Positions 53,111-61,655 of a stretch of DNA of 64,000 nt are shown one piece after another; positions within the stretch are counted from its first letter, which is position 1; every line of letters starts with the position of its first letter. Origin of the DNA: Myxococcales bacterium (GTDB lineage Bacteria > Myxococcota_A > Polyangia > Palsa-1104); assembly GCA_003170275.1 (NCBI GenBank), contig PNAM01000010.1, positions 62,001 to 126,000 on the forward strand, read 5' to 3'. The notes under the pieces were generated by a model. It searched no databases. It saw only the letters and a program-made list of their open reading frames with translations, and was not told the DNA's origin. The translations under genes were made by a program, and so were the position numbers.

Positions 53111-53326
53111 CTAATAAATTCGGCCGTGTCGCCCGCGCCCCTTCAGGGCGCGCGCCTTCGGCACGCTGCGTTTGGCGCCCCGACGCACGCCGCGCGTGTG
53201 GGGCTTGCCGGCGCCCCGCGACCGACGCACGAGCATGTACGCGACGAGCCCTCCTCCTCCGGCAACGATGACGCCGGACGCGACGAACAGGATGAGAACG
53301 ATGTGGCTGTGCAAGAATTCGATCAT
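53111..53326 (-). CDS. Small basic membrane protein, possible holin
   Basis: A 71-residue protein: MIEFLHSHIVLILFVASGVIVAGGGGLVAYM is one membrane helix, then a strongly basic tail (RRSRGAGKPHTRGVRRGAKR). GAGGT lies before ATG 53326. One-helix basic proteins include some class III holins, so a lysis role is possible, though no endolysin is found next to it. Confidence 0.5.
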   Translation of the reverse strand: MIEFLHSHIVLILFVASGVIVAGGGGLVAYMLVRRSRGAGKPHTRGVRRGAKRSVPKARALKGRGRHGRIY

Positions 53327-53405
53327 GGGCACCTCTGACATGGGTTGGACTACGGAAGGCCCGGAGCTGCGTGCCCCGAGAGCCCTGGATGCGGACGGCG
53401 CGTCT

Positions 53406-53726
53406 CTACGCGGACGCACTACTCAGACGAGCGTTGACGACCTGCCTGATCGCATCGGCGGTGCGCCGCTGCTTCTTCTCCTGCTTCTCGAGCTTGTGCC
53501 GGTGGGCCTTGTTGGTGCGGTCGAGATCCTGGAGGGTCGAGATGATCGACGGACCTTCGCCGAACCCGAATCCAAGCTCCTCGTTGATGAAGCTGGCTGG
53601 CGGGCTGTCCATCGCTCGGCAAACTTCACCGAGCAGGTGATGGACATCGGCGGTCGCCTTCGCCTCTCGCCAAGCCAATGCGGCAACTTGGCGCCGGTCC
53701 CATTCGTCCGTGTTTGTGTGCGCCAT
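53406..53726 (-). CDS. Small phage protein with coiled coil
   Basis: A 106-residue protein starting MAHTNTDEWDRRQVAALAWREAKA. The second half is a charged coiled coil (LDRTNKAHRHKLEKQEKKQRRTADAIRQVVN). Coding-like composition. It starts divergently from the metallophosphoesterase gene, 107 bp away. Function unknown. Confidence 0.55.
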   Translation of the reverse strand: MAHTNTDEWDRRQVAALAWREAKATADVHHLLGEVCRAMDSPPASFINEELGFGFGEGPSIISTLQDLDRTNKAHRHKLEKQEKKQRRTADAIRQVVNARLSSASA

Positions 53727-53833
53727 GAATATTAGGCAACTTCGCGGTTGTCGCGAGTCCACAGGATCGTCTCCGCGTGCCAGTTCCTCCTTCGATTGGG
53801 CTCTGGGCTCTATCCTGGTAACCTTGGGGACCA

Positions 53834-55390
53834 ATGGGTTTCCACTTCAGCATCGAGCACACGAATCTCGTCGCTTTCCTGACCACGCCGGCGGCCGAGC
53901 CCCCGCGCGCCAGCAGAAACCAGCTCTACGGCTTGGTCGCCGCGCTCGCCTACCCGAATGCGGAGAGCTTCCTGGTTTCTCGCGACCCTCAATGGCTCGA
54001 CCGTGTGCGCTTGCTGGGCGAAGAAGCGTTGCGCAAGATCGATCAGGTTCGCGAATATGCGATCGTGGATCCAGACCAAGTGGAGGAGTCTCTTCGCAAG
54101 CTGCGTGCCGAATTCGGGCAGTACGATCTCTACGCCCTCGTCGTCCCTCCGGTCGCGAACTATGACAACTACTCGCGTTGGAGAGCGACCGGCACCGCAC
54201 GGCTCGTGGGTGACTACCTCGCCCGAACTACGGAAGCGGCGCTGATCCTCTTTCCCGAGTACGATAGTGCCCCCGATCTCGCGGCACTTGATCCCCTCCC
54301 TGCTTGTGCGGCTTTGGCCGATCGTTTGGGCGATGGTCCCGGAGTGGTCTTCTGGACGCCCAGGGGAACGGCCGTGTTCGTGCCCGAACGACACGTCGAG
54401 GATCTGGTTCCTCAACTCCTGATGGCGCTGCGTAGCGGTAGACCCAGTGATCTGGATCGGCTCCTCGAGAGCGCCAGCGAGCGCAAGCAGCGGCGTGTCC
54501 TCCAGTTGAGCGACCTTCACTTCGGTACCAACGAGGCTGCCCGAAACCTGCCAATGCTAGAGGCTGAGTTGTTCGACGTGGTTCGCGAGGTGGATCGCGT
54601 CGTGATCACGGGCGATCTGTTCAACAACCCTGAGCCGCAGTCGGCTGCTGCGTTCCGGGCGTTTCGGTTGGGCCTTGAGAGGATCTGTCGTGGGCATCCA
54701 ATCGTGATACCGGGGAACCACGACCAACGGGTCTTGGGCAACAGCTTGGTCTCCGTCGGCCAGACCTTCGAACAGATCTCGCAGATCCCGTGGGCTCCCG
54801 TCGTCGTCGATGACGATCTCGGTACCGTCTTTCTCTGCCTGAACTCGTCGATCACGGGGAACTTCGCCCGCGGTCGCGTCACGACGGAGCAACTCGTCGC
54901 CACGGGTGCGGAGCTGCGCAGTGCCCTCGCCAAGACGCCACACGTGCGCGATTACCTGCGAGTGGTGCTGGTTCACCATCATCCATTCGGGTTCGAGACG
55001 CGTCCTAGCACCTTCGTTCAACGCCTCCTCTCCGTGGTCGGCCTCTCGGACGAAACCTTCCTCCTCTTGGGAGACGCGCGCGAATTCCTCGACTGGTGTG
55101 CCCGCTGGGAAGTTTCCATCGTCTTGCACGGACACAAGCACGTCGCCCGGTACTTCAGCGAGGTGATTCACCCGGAGGGCGCGCGGCAGCATCCGGTTAC
55201 TGCCGTCGGATGCGGCACTTCGCTCGGCGCCGAGGGCTTGCCACTCTCGTACAACATCATCCACTGGGACGACCAACAGAGGCGATGGATGGCCAGGTTC
55301 TTCGAGAGCGTTAGCGGCGGTCCCTTCGTTCCCAAGCTCATCACAACGACGCGGACGATCGAAACGCCAGCAGCGGGCGTGGGCGGCTAA
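53834..55390 (+). CDS. Calcineurin-like metallophosphoesterase with novel N-terminus
   Basis: A 518-residue protein on the opposite strand to the phage genes. The C-terminal two thirds is a complete two-metal phosphoesterase: DLHFG (D227, H229), GDLFN (D261), GNHDQ (N295, H296), VHHHPF and HGHKHVA. The first ~220 residues (FSIEHTNLVAFL, LYALVVPPVANYDNYSRW, LILFPEYDSAP, GVVFWTPRGTAVFV) form an unknown domain. It heads a three-gene plus-strand cargo. Substrate could be nucleic acid or nucleotides. Lysogenic conversion or defence is inference. Confidence 0.8.
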   Translation: MGFHFSIEHTNLVAFLTTPAAEPPRASRNQLYGLVAALAYPNAESFLVSRDPQWLDRVRLLGEEALRKIDQVREYAIVDPDQVEESLRKLRAEFGQYDLYALVVPPVANYDNYSRWRATGTARLVGDYLARTTEAALILFPEYDSAPDLAALDPLPACAALADRLGDGPGVVFWTPRGTAVFVPERHVEDLVPQLLMALRSGRPSDLDRLLESASERKQRRVLQLSDLHFGTNEAARNLPMLEAELFDVVREVDRVVITGDLFNNPEPQSAAAFRAFRLGLERICRGHPIVIPGNHDQRVLGNSLVSVGQTFEQISQIPWAPVVVDDDLGTVFLCLNSSITGNFARGRVTTEQLVATGAELRSALAKTPHVRDYLRVVLVHHHPFGFETRPSTFVQRLLSVVGLSDETFLLLGDAREFLDWCARWEVSIVLHGHKHVARYFSEVIHPEGARQHPVTAVGCGTSLGAEGLPLSYNIIHWDDQQRRWMARFFESVSGGPFVPKLITTTRTIETPAAGVGG

Positions 55391-55588
55391 GCGACGGACG
55401 TCTGACTGAACGCATGTTGCGCGACAAGGTGACGCATCCCTGGTCGCGCCCTCTGGTGTACGCTGCCTGGCTAAAATAGGGGGACACTGATGGCGCACTC
55501 AGATGGCGTTGACGCTGCAAGAATCGCGCTGCAGAGACGGGATCGAAGCCGGGACGCGGACTCTCGGATCAACAGGGCAAGAGGCGCA

Positions 55589-56605
55589 ATGACTCGCCTA
55601 GTCCCTGTTTGCTGCCTCATCGCACTCTGTGCTTCATGTTCCCCGATACCTGTCTACCAGATACAGGATACCGCTGAGAAAGGAGGCCTCGGCTTCTTCC
55701 CCATCATCGCATTTGACCAGCGCAAGACGATCTACGAGCAAACTTGGTATGAGCTGACCGTTACCAAGACGCTCGCGCCTGCTGATGATCCAAGCACAAC
55801 GTATACGCAGAAGATCGTCCGATACACGAGCGACCCAGAATCAGCGGGGAAGGTGTACAGGGCGTTTAGCGCTGAGGAGAGGCCGGAAAAGGGTTGGGCG
55901 GCGATCACAGAGGCGTTTATTGCTCCGGTTGTCCCCCCCGCCAAGCCAACCTGGACTCTGCTCGATGTTAACCCTCCCGCGCCATTCGATCTCATAAACC
56001 CAAGTGCAGGGAAGGAGCTCCAGAAACTCATCGGGCAGCCTGCTGGGCTGGCGATCGTTTCCGTGGAGCACTCACAAGTTCACGGGCCGGGCAGAAAGAA
56101 GCAGTATTTCAATGTCCAGGCGCCCTATGGCGGCACTGCACAAGCTGACGCTCACCTGAATACCGATGGAAGCCTTTCGGAAGGAAGCGGTCAGATTGAG
56201 GATACGATGCCGGGAAAATGGGTCGATGCGTTCTCAGCCATAACAGCGGCCGGGCTCAGCGCGATTGGAAGCGTGTTCAAAGCTGCGGGCGAGGGCAAAC
56301 CTGGAATCAAGAGCGTGCAGCTAGATGTGAAGCCAGTTCGTCGGCTCTACACGCTCACGCTGCTTCGACCTGTCGAGTTCAAGGAGACAGACTGCGGCAC
56401 CCTCGAGTCTAGGCTCCAAGGGAAAGAAACGGGCGCGTGTCGCGCGTCGCTGATCACGAGCATGGCGCCCGCAGACACGAACAATAGCGATCCGACTGAT
56501 GCCGCGGACAACGCGACCGAGGACGACACTTCGAAGAAGAAGAAGACTGCCGACCCCAAGAAGGCGGATGCCAAGAAGCCCAAGAAGAAGAAGGCGGAAA
56601 AGTAG
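55589..56605 (+). CDS. Cargo lipoprotein
   Basis: A 338-residue protein with signal peptide MTRLVPVCCLIALCASC whose lipobox (LCASC) predicts lipid attachment. It has no recognised domain: strands IYEQTWYELTVTKTL and LYTLTLLRPVEF, with hydrophobic patches. The tail is almost entirely Lys/Asp/Ala (KKKKTADPKKADAKKPKKKK). GAGG lies before ATG 55589. It lies 11 bp before the protease gene, so they may act together at the envelope. Confidence 0.65.
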   Translation: MTRLVPVCCLIALCASCSPIPVYQIQDTAEKGGLGFFPIIAFDQRKTIYEQTWYELTVTKTLAPADDPSTTYTQKIVRYTSDPESAGKVYRAFSAEERPEKGWAAITEAFIAPVVPPAKPTWTLLDVNPPAPFDLINPSAGKELQKLIGQPAGLAIVSVEHSQVHGPGRKKQYFNVQAPYGGTAQADAHLNTDGSLSEGSGQIEDTMPGKWVDAFSAITAAGLSAIGSVFKAAGEGKPGIKSVQLDVKPVRRLYTLTLLRPVEFKETDCGTLESRLQGKETGACRASLITSMAPADTNNSDPTDAADNATEDDTSKKKKTADPKKADAKKPKKKKAEK

Positions 56606-56616
56606 GGCGAACGCCC

Positions 56617-57507
56617 GTGGACCGCGAAGATCGATTGCGACTCATGCGCAGGCAACTGAAGCCGCACCGCGACACGCTCTTTGCGTTTGAACGCGTAGCT
56701 CATGTTGATGTTGGCTACCGCTACGAGGGAGGTGTGCCAACCAATAAGCTTGCTGTCCGACTGTTCGTCCACGGCCCAAAACGGTCGCGTCAGAAGGCGA
56801 AGGCTTACGTCCTCGCGCCTCGCCGATTCAGAGGACTCCCAATCGACGTTGTTTGCGGCACCTTCGTCAAGCACTGCCAGGCCCGTAGAGATCCGTCGCG
56901 TGGAGGAGTGGTCCGGCCCCTAGTCGGCGGTATCGCGATTTCAACAGCTCAGGATGAGACTGGAACACTTGGTGTAGTTGTTCGAGCGAACGATGGCCGG
57001 ACAATCGGTCTAACAGCCGACCACGTAGTTCATTCGTCGCCAGAGATATTTCAGCCGCCGTGCGGCAGCGGAACCGAACAGCAAGTCGGACATGCGATGG
57101 ACGTTGATGCGTTGTTGAGTTCGGTCGCCTTGGATCTCACGGGAACTGCGACTTCAGTTGGAGTCCTCCGTGGTTTGCGGCAGCCGCTCGTTCGAGCAGC
57201 AACCGATTCTGAAATGGACGCTCTCATCGCTCACAGAGTGCCGGTTTGGAAGTCGGGTGAACGCTCTGGCGTGACTCAAGGGTTCGTGTCCGGCTATGAC
57301 CGGGGCGTCGTGAGCGTGAGTGACTCTTCCGGCACGCAGGTACCAGAGGTGGCGTGTGGGGGAGACTCCGGCTCGATCTGGGTTACGGCCCAAGGAATCG
57401 GCGTTGGTCTCCACTATGGCGGGCTCGCAAGAGGATCTAGCGAGGCAATAGTCGGATGGGCTCAGAGTCTATCAGCGATCGCGGTTCGCTTCGGACTTGC
57501 CCTTTGA
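56617..57507 (+). CDS. Trypsin-like serine protease
   Basis: A 296-residue protein with a chymotrypsin-fold core: H136 in GLTADHVVH, a candidate aspartate in the ALDL segment (D173), and S251 in CGGDSGSIW. There is no signal peptide, so it is probably cytosolic, unlike the upstream lipoprotein. The first ~95 residues are an extra N-terminal domain. Cytosolic proteases of this kind (Nal1-like) occur as effectors in conflict systems. Together with the phosphoesterase it makes a plausible defence cassette; no known system matches. Confidence 0.75.
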   Translation: MDREDRLRLMRRQLKPHRDTLFAFERVAHVDVGYRYEGGVPTNKLAVRLFVHGPKRSRQKAKAYVLAPRRFRGLPIDVVCGTFVKHCQARRDPSRGGVVRPLVGGIAISTAQDETGTLGVVVRANDGRTIGLTADHVVHSSPEIFQPPCGSGTEQQVGHAMDVDALLSSVALDLTGTATSVGVLRGLRQPLVRAATDSEMDALIAHRVPVWKSGERSGVTQGFVSGYDRGVVSVSDSSGTQVPEVACGGDSGSIWVTAQGIGVGLHYGGLARGSSEAIVGWAQSLSAIAVRFGLAL

Positions 57508-57536
57508 GATGTGGGGCCCTGGATATCGCCGCGCCG

Positions 57537-57962
57537 CTACGCACGCTTTTCGTGGGTCAGACCGAGCGTCTTGTTGATGGTTTTGAGCACCGCTTGTCTG
57601 GTGCATCCCACGAGAAAGGCAATCTCCGACAAGTTGAGCGGTCGACTCTGCCATACCCACGGCTCGTACTCGCGTCGCTGACCGAGGTTTCGATAGGGAA
57701 CGCGGATGGTGTGGTCGCGGACGAGGCCGAAGATCTGGATCGTACGCTCGCTAACTTGCCGAAGCCGTCTGCCAGTCGGCAGCGATAGGCTGGCGATAAG
57801 CGGCATCTTCGAGGGATCATCCAGTAGCTCCTCGCGGCGACTGCCCTGCGACCAATCAGCGTTCACCGGATCTCGCTTGCATTCGGCGCACAGTCGAGAC
57901 GTTTGATTTGTCGAGTCGCAGATCGCGCAAAGCGGCCGATACGGCTTGGACGAGTCGCTCAT
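57537..57962 (-). CDS. Zinc-finger HTH regulator of the phage
   Basis: A 141-residue protein starting MSDSSKPYRPLCAICD. The four cysteines CAIC...CAEC form a zinc ribbon. The C-terminus NLSEIAFLVGCTRQAVLKTINKTLG is a helix-turn-helix like sigma region 4 or Mor/C regulators. It overlaps rusA by 4 bp and is the last early gene before the cargo, so it may switch on late transcription. Confidence 0.65.
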   Translation of the reverse strand: MSDSSKPYRPLCAICDSTNQTSRLCAECKRDPVNADWSQGSRREELLDDPSKMPLIASLSLPTGRRLRQVSERTIQIFGLVRDHTIRVPYRNLGQRREYEPWVWQSRPLNLSEIAFLVGCTRQAVLKTINKTLGLTHEKRA

Positions 57963-58429
57963 AGTCCAAGCACGGTGATCTCGATCTCGACTCGGGGACG
58001 CACCCTGTCGATATCGAGCCGCGAGCCGTCCCAACTCGCGATATGTTTGTCATTAGAGAGCAGCCGGGCGCGCTGGAGGAAGTCACCGAGGCCCTTCTCG
58101 TAGTTGTCGAGGTCGCCGGCCGCTCGATCTCGGTAGAAGACGGCCGCGACCCGCACGGGGACGACGATCATCCCCTTGAGGCCGCTCGCCTGGCGGAGGA
58201 ACGGCACCTGCTCGAGCGCCGCCTTGAGCCACCGCCGACATGGGCGGCTGGGCAGGATGATGAGACGCCTCTTGTTCCACACTGGGACGGGACTGTTGCC
58301 CTTGGTCCTCGGCGCGCCGAGCACCTCGAACCGGAATACTCGCTCAGGCTCGGAAATGAACGGCAGCGGCCAGCGCGCTTCCAAACGGCGCACGCGCTTC
58401 TCATCGACGGCAACGCGGATCTTCGGCAT
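57959..58429 (-). CDS. rusA: RusA-like Holliday-junction resolvase
   Basis: A 156-residue protein starting MPKIRVAVDEKRV with GGAGG before ATG 58429. It has the RusA core FRFEVLGAPRTKGN, a basic patch PSRPCRRWLK, and the metal-binding aspartates in GDLDNYEKGLGDFLQ followed by LSNDKHIA. It resolves branched DNA made during phage replication or recombination. Confidence 0.85.
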   Translation of the reverse strand: MPKIRVAVDEKRVRRLEARWPLPFISEPERVFRFEVLGAPRTKGNSPVPVWNKRRLIILPSRPCRRWLKAALEQVPFLRQASGLKGMIVVPVRVAAVFYRDRAAGDLDNYEKGLGDFLQRARLLSNDKHIASWDGSRLDIDRVRPRVEIEITVLGL

Positions 58430-58445
58430 TGTCAACCTCCCCGCG

Positions 58446-58709
58446 CTAACCGCGCGCCTCCTGGTCGTCGCTGTTGATCGATCCCGCGAACTCGCTGACG
58501 GCGCTGTTCTCCACCCAACCGTCGTTCTCTTCAGCGCCGCGGCAGTCGTCACAGAGCTTGTTCGTCGAGGGGTTGCCAATCCTGCCGGCCGCCGCATCGT
58601 ACTGGCACACCGCGCACTCGACGCCGACGCGCGAAGGCGCCCAGGAGAGGAAGCACGCGTCTGAGCAGAATCGAAAGCCGGACGCACGCCGGCACACGAT
58701 GCACTTCAT
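58446..58709 (-). CDS. Small zinc-finger protein
   Basis: An 87-residue protein with paired cysteines (CIVC..FCSDAC near the start, CAVCQ and CDDC later), consistent with two treble-clef or ribbon zinc sites. GGAGG precedes ATG 58709. It overlaps the next upstream gene stop by 4 bp. Likely binds DNA or RNA in early phage metabolism. Confidence 0.65.
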   Translation of the reverse strand: MKCIVCRRASGFRFCSDACFLSWAPSRVGVECAVCQYDAAAGRIGNPSTNKLCDDCRGAEENDGWVENSAVSEFAGSINSDDQEARG

Positions 58710-58978
58710 GCGGCACCTCCTGCTGCGGCGTCGAACGGGGTGCGAGCCTCGATGAATCTCGTCTCGGCCAGCCAGAGAGCCGAGCGCGCGTCGAACAGCT
58801 CGGCCCCGGCGCGGGCGAGAACGCGGTTGCGGCGGGATGGCGACACGCGAGCAATCTCACGCGCAACACTGAACGCCCTCTCGGCGCGCCCATAGCGGAA
58901 GCGCGCCTGCTCCAGCTCGTCGAGCGCCTCGTCACGGCGCCGCTCGAGTCTTCGCCGCGCGTAGTAAGCGACGCTCAT
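58706..58978 (-). CDS. Small helical early protein
   Basis: A 90-residue Arg/Ala/Glu-rich protein starting MSVAYYARRRLERRRDEALDEL, nearly all amphipathic helix or coiled coil. GGAGG precedes ATG 58978. It is linked to both neighbours by 4-bp overlaps. Function unknown. Confidence 0.55.
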   Translation of the reverse strand: MSVAYYARRRLERRRDEALDELEQARFRYGRAERAFSVAREIARVSPSRRNRVLARAGAELFDARSALWLAETRFIEARTPFDAAAGGAA

Positions 58979-59217
58979 TCGACACCTCCGTGTTCGCGGA
59001 GCACTTCGGCCGCGACTCGACGTTGATGCTGTTCGTGTAGCTCCATCGCGACGACGAGACGGCCGGCGGCGGACCGAACTGCCGCAGCGCCGGGGCCTGA
59101 CAGCCCGTCCAGGCGCGCGGCGAGGTGTTGGCAGTCGCGGAGGATCAAGCGCCTGTCGTTGGTCATGCGAACGGGTGGCAGCGGGCGCACGTGCGCCAGC
59201 TCGAGGGCACTGGTCAT
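58975..59217 (-). CDS. Small helical early protein
   Basis: An 80-residue protein starting MTSALELAHVRPLP, with helices around LILRDCQHLAARLDGL and RLVVAMELHEQHQRRVAAEVL. It overlaps the DnaC-like gene stop and the next gene start by 4 bp each. Function unknown. Confidence 0.5.
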   Translation of the reverse strand: MTSALELAHVRPLPPVRMTNDRRLILRDCQHLAARLDGLSGPGAAAVRSAAGRLVVAMELHEQHQRRVAAEVLREHGGVE

Positions 59218-60026
59218 GGGGATTCTCCATTCATCGCGGCAAACTCCCGCTGCTGCCCGCGAACGCTTTCTCCGCCGAGCGAGATCCAACGTCCACACTC
59301 ACGGATGCGGTCAACGACACGCTCGCCATAGCCGCCCTTGTCCGGCGGCAGCTTGAATTGCTGCTTGGTCATGTTGCAGGTGAAGACAACCTTCCGGCAG
59401 CCGGCGTACCAGGCGTTCACGAGGGTGTTGAACGTGCGGTGCCAATAGCCCTTGTCGTCGGGGCCTTCGGTTCCGAGATCGTCGACGATGACGACCGGAG
59501 CCCGCTTGAGCAGGAGGTAGCGCGGCTTGTCCTCGAAGGCGATCGGCAGCAGCTCGTCGGCCTGCACGTAGATGCCGCCTTCACGCTGCGACAGCGCCCA
59601 GCAGGCCGAGCCCGACTTCCGTGTCCCGACGCCACCGGAAAGCACCAAGAGGCTGAGCTTCGGATCGGCCATGAGCTCGCGCACCGCGAAGAGCGCATCG
59701 CAATGGATGGCGTCCTGATCCCACACGTTTTGGATGTGCAACTCGGGCGCACCCGCGTTCACCATCCAGCGACGTGCGAGCTGGCGCGCCGTCGGCCTCC
59801 GATCGACGAACGTCTCCGGCGGCGGAAGCGCCTCGGCCAGCGCCGCCAACTCTTGCCGAGACAGCCCGGTTGCACGCTCGGCCGCTGCAAGCCAGTGGTC
59901 GCCCAGTTCGACGGTTTCGCGTGCATGGCGCGCGTACTCGTCGTCGCGAATGCGGCGCGCGTTGGCGGCCGCGCGTTGCTGGAGCGCGACGTGCGCCCGC
60001 TGGCCCTCGTCCAGTTCGGCCGTCAT
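59214..60026 (-). CDS. DnaC/IstB-like helicase loader ATPase
   Basis: A 270-residue AAA+ protein. The Walker A loop is LSGGVGTRKSG, with arginine replacing the usual second glycine of GxxGxGKS. Walker B is VVIVDDLGTEG and sensor-type VVFTCNMTKQ and YGERVVDRIRECG follow, as in DnaC loaders. It follows the replication-initiator-like gene by a 4-bp overlap. A 170-bp piece of this gene recurs at 935-1105. Confidence 0.8.
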   Translation of the reverse strand: MTAELDEGQRAHVALQQRAAANARRIRDDEYARHARETVELGDHWLAAAERATGLSRQELAALAEALPPPETFVDRRPTARQLARRWMVNAGAPELHIQNVWDQDAIHCDALFAVRELMADPKLSLLVLSGGVGTRKSGSACWALSQREGGIYVQADELLPIAFEDKPRYLLLKRAPVVIVDDLGTEGPDDKGYWHRTFNTLVNAWYAGCRKVVFTCNMTKQQFKLPPDKGGYGERVVDRIRECGRWISLGGESVRGQQREFAAMNGESP

Positions 60027-60940
60027 AGCCGCTCCTCACGCGTCTCGGTGAACGGCGCGCACGGTTCTTGGAATCCGAAGCGTTTCTTCGGCCCGTTGCG
60101 AGCTCGATAGCCGTTCACGCGGCTCGTGATCAGCCGCAACGGGTGGCCCTGTTCCGAGAGCCAGCGGTCGGAGTCGTCGAGGTACTGCCGAACGAGATCG
60201 AGCGCGCCGTCGGCACCGTGATCGCGGACCAGCTTGACCACCTGGAAGCGGTCCTTGTCGACGAGTGCGGGCGGTTTGCCATCGGCCGGCTGCCGCGATT
60301 CCACCCAGAGCCGCGAGAATTCGCTCAATACCGCCTGCACGGCCGCAGGGTCGACCTTGGGGCGCTTCGGTACCGACTCCGGCTGCTGTAGCGCAAGGCT
60401 CTCCTGCTCGTGCGGCGGCGCCGATGAAGGCGAAGCCGAAATCGGCAGATGGTCGTGATCGGGATCGTGGTCGTGATCCGGAGATCCGGAGATCAGATCA
60501 GTCCCGAGGGTCTCGCGAGACTCCCGCGAATCGGCCGCTGGCTCGACCGGATCGAGAGAGAGAGGAGTCAGGGTCAACTGGCGTTCCGGCGCGGACACCA
60601 CGTCGGCCTTGTCTGGACCGAGCACGCGCGGCCGACCAGGCTTGTCGACCCTCTGGTGTTCCTCCCAGCCCGAGATGTGGAGACACGGCTGACCCTTCGC
60701 GCCGTAGCGCAGGATCAAACCCGACGACTCGAGTTCGCAGAGCAGCTCTTCGGTGGAGCGCGAACACTCCTTGCCCCAGAAGATGCTACCCGCGAGACGA
60801 GCCGGGTTCGCATGCAGGTTGCCCCAGTCGTCCGAGAGGAGGAGTAGCGACACGAACAGACGCCACGCCTCGTGCGTGAGCCTCGCGGTGCGCTCGTTCT
60901 CCAAGATCTCGGGCTTCAGCGTCCGAATTCGGCCTGCCAT
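60023..60940 (-). CDS. Phage replication initiator-like protein
   Basis: A 305-residue protein. The first ~110 residues (IRTLKPEILENERTARLTHEAWRLFVSLLLLSDDWGN) are a winged helix of the kind found in phage replisome organisers. A low-complexity His/Asp linker (DHDHDPDHDH) follows, then a DnaD-like helical C-terminus (LDLVRQYLDD...LRLITSRVNGY). With the DnaC-like loader it probably opens the origin; the iteron array lies 310 bp upstream. Confidence 0.75.
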   Translation of the reverse strand: MAGRIRTLKPEILENERTARLTHEAWRLFVSLLLLSDDWGNLHANPARLAGSIFWGKECSRSTEELLCELESSGLILRYGAKGQPCLHISGWEEHQRVDKPGRPRVLGPDKADVVSAPERQLTLTPLSLDPVEPAADSRESRETLGTDLISGSPDHDHDPDHDHLPISASPSSAPPHEQESLALQQPESVPKRPKVDPAAVQAVLSEFSRLWVESRQPADGKPPALVDKDRFQVVKLVRDHGADGALDLVRQYLDDSDRWLSEQGHPLRLITSRVNGYRARNGPKKRFGFQEPCAPFTETREERL

Positions 60941-60952
60941 CGTCGTCTTCTT

Positions 60953-61156
60953 TCAGTTCGTCGTGGAGGTGGAGCGTTCGCCGATGGGCTCGATCCGCTG
61001 GAGGATGCGGTAGAGCGGCTCACCGTCGGCATCGGTCCAGGCAGGCTCGGCGTGGAAGTGGAGGTCGAAATCGGTCACATGCGCGAACTCCGAGAGCTTG
61101 AAGACTCCCGGCACGCGCACCCATTCCGTTTGCGGTTCGGACTCGTCACAGGCCAT
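60953..61156 (-). CDS. Small early phage protein
   Basis: A 67-residue acidic protein (MACDESEPQTEWVRVPGVFKL...DLHFHAEPAW) with a compact beta-like pattern. It is the first minus-strand gene next to the iteron region, so probably the first expressed. Function unknown. Confidence 0.45.
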   Translation of the reverse strand: MACDESEPQTEWVRVPGVFKLSEFAHVTDFDLHFHAEPAWTDADGEPLYRILQRIEPIGERSTSTTN

Positions 61157-61250
61157 CCCGTCAGCTCCTTGGCGGGCGGCCTATTGCGAGCGCAGTGCCA
61201 ACGGTTGCCGCGACGAGAACCGATGTCTTGCGCTCGCGCGATTGGCCTTT

Positions 61251-61367
61251 GGAACGATTCACCCCGACGTACGGAACGATTCACGCTCGTTTGGAACGAT
61301 TCGAGGAGCGATTGAAACGATCCGTGCGCCGCTTGGAACGATTTCGGGCCTCAGCGAGAAACGATTC
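61251..61367. repeat. Six-copy iteron array, GGAACGATTC
   Basis: Copies at 61251, 61273, 61293, 61313, 61335 and 61358; the first three are exact, the rest differ at one to three bases (tGAaACGATc, GGAACGATTt, GaAACGATTC). Spacing is 20-23 bp, about two helical turns, so bound proteins would line up on one face. The spacing is not a multiple of three and the region is non-coding. Its place beside the replication genes suggests an origin, or an operator for the phage repressor. Confidence 0.85.
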
Positions 61368-61442
61368 GGGCAGGCGCGCGGGGTGGGGTAGACCCGCAAA
61401 CGTCGCGTCGGATCAGGACTGGGAGCGGCACGATCGTTGCTC

Positions 61443-61655
61443 ATGCGCGCGCTCATGACCGACCGGCCGAGCGCCCAAACTCACTCTCAACTCACGTCGT
61501 TCTCCGTCGAGAAACGCATTGATAGAGGCCGCAATCGAGGTGAGGTTGGGTTCGTTGTGAACGTCATCTACGCCAACGAAGCTGACCCGCAGGCAGAGGA
61601 AGACCTCGACCGCCTGCTCGCCTCCCTCCTTAGGAAAAAACCATGCTCGAACTGA
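61443..61655 (+). CDS. Possible small protein upstream of the integrase
   Basis: A ~70-residue frame ending VVNVIYANEADPQAEEDLDRLLASLLRKK that overlaps the integrase start by 13 bp. The last ~35 residues look coding; the first part is less convincing. It could be an excision factor, but this is by position only. Confidence 0.35.
   Translation: MRALMTDRPSAQTHSQLTSFSVEKRIDRGRNRGEVGFVVNVIYANEADPQAEEDLDRLLASLLRKKPCSN

Noticed and set aside
61195..61458. Plus-strand frame through the iteron array with repeated LERF-like units.
   Set aside because: The repetition is the DNA iteron read through; spacing is not a multiple of three and no start site is seen.
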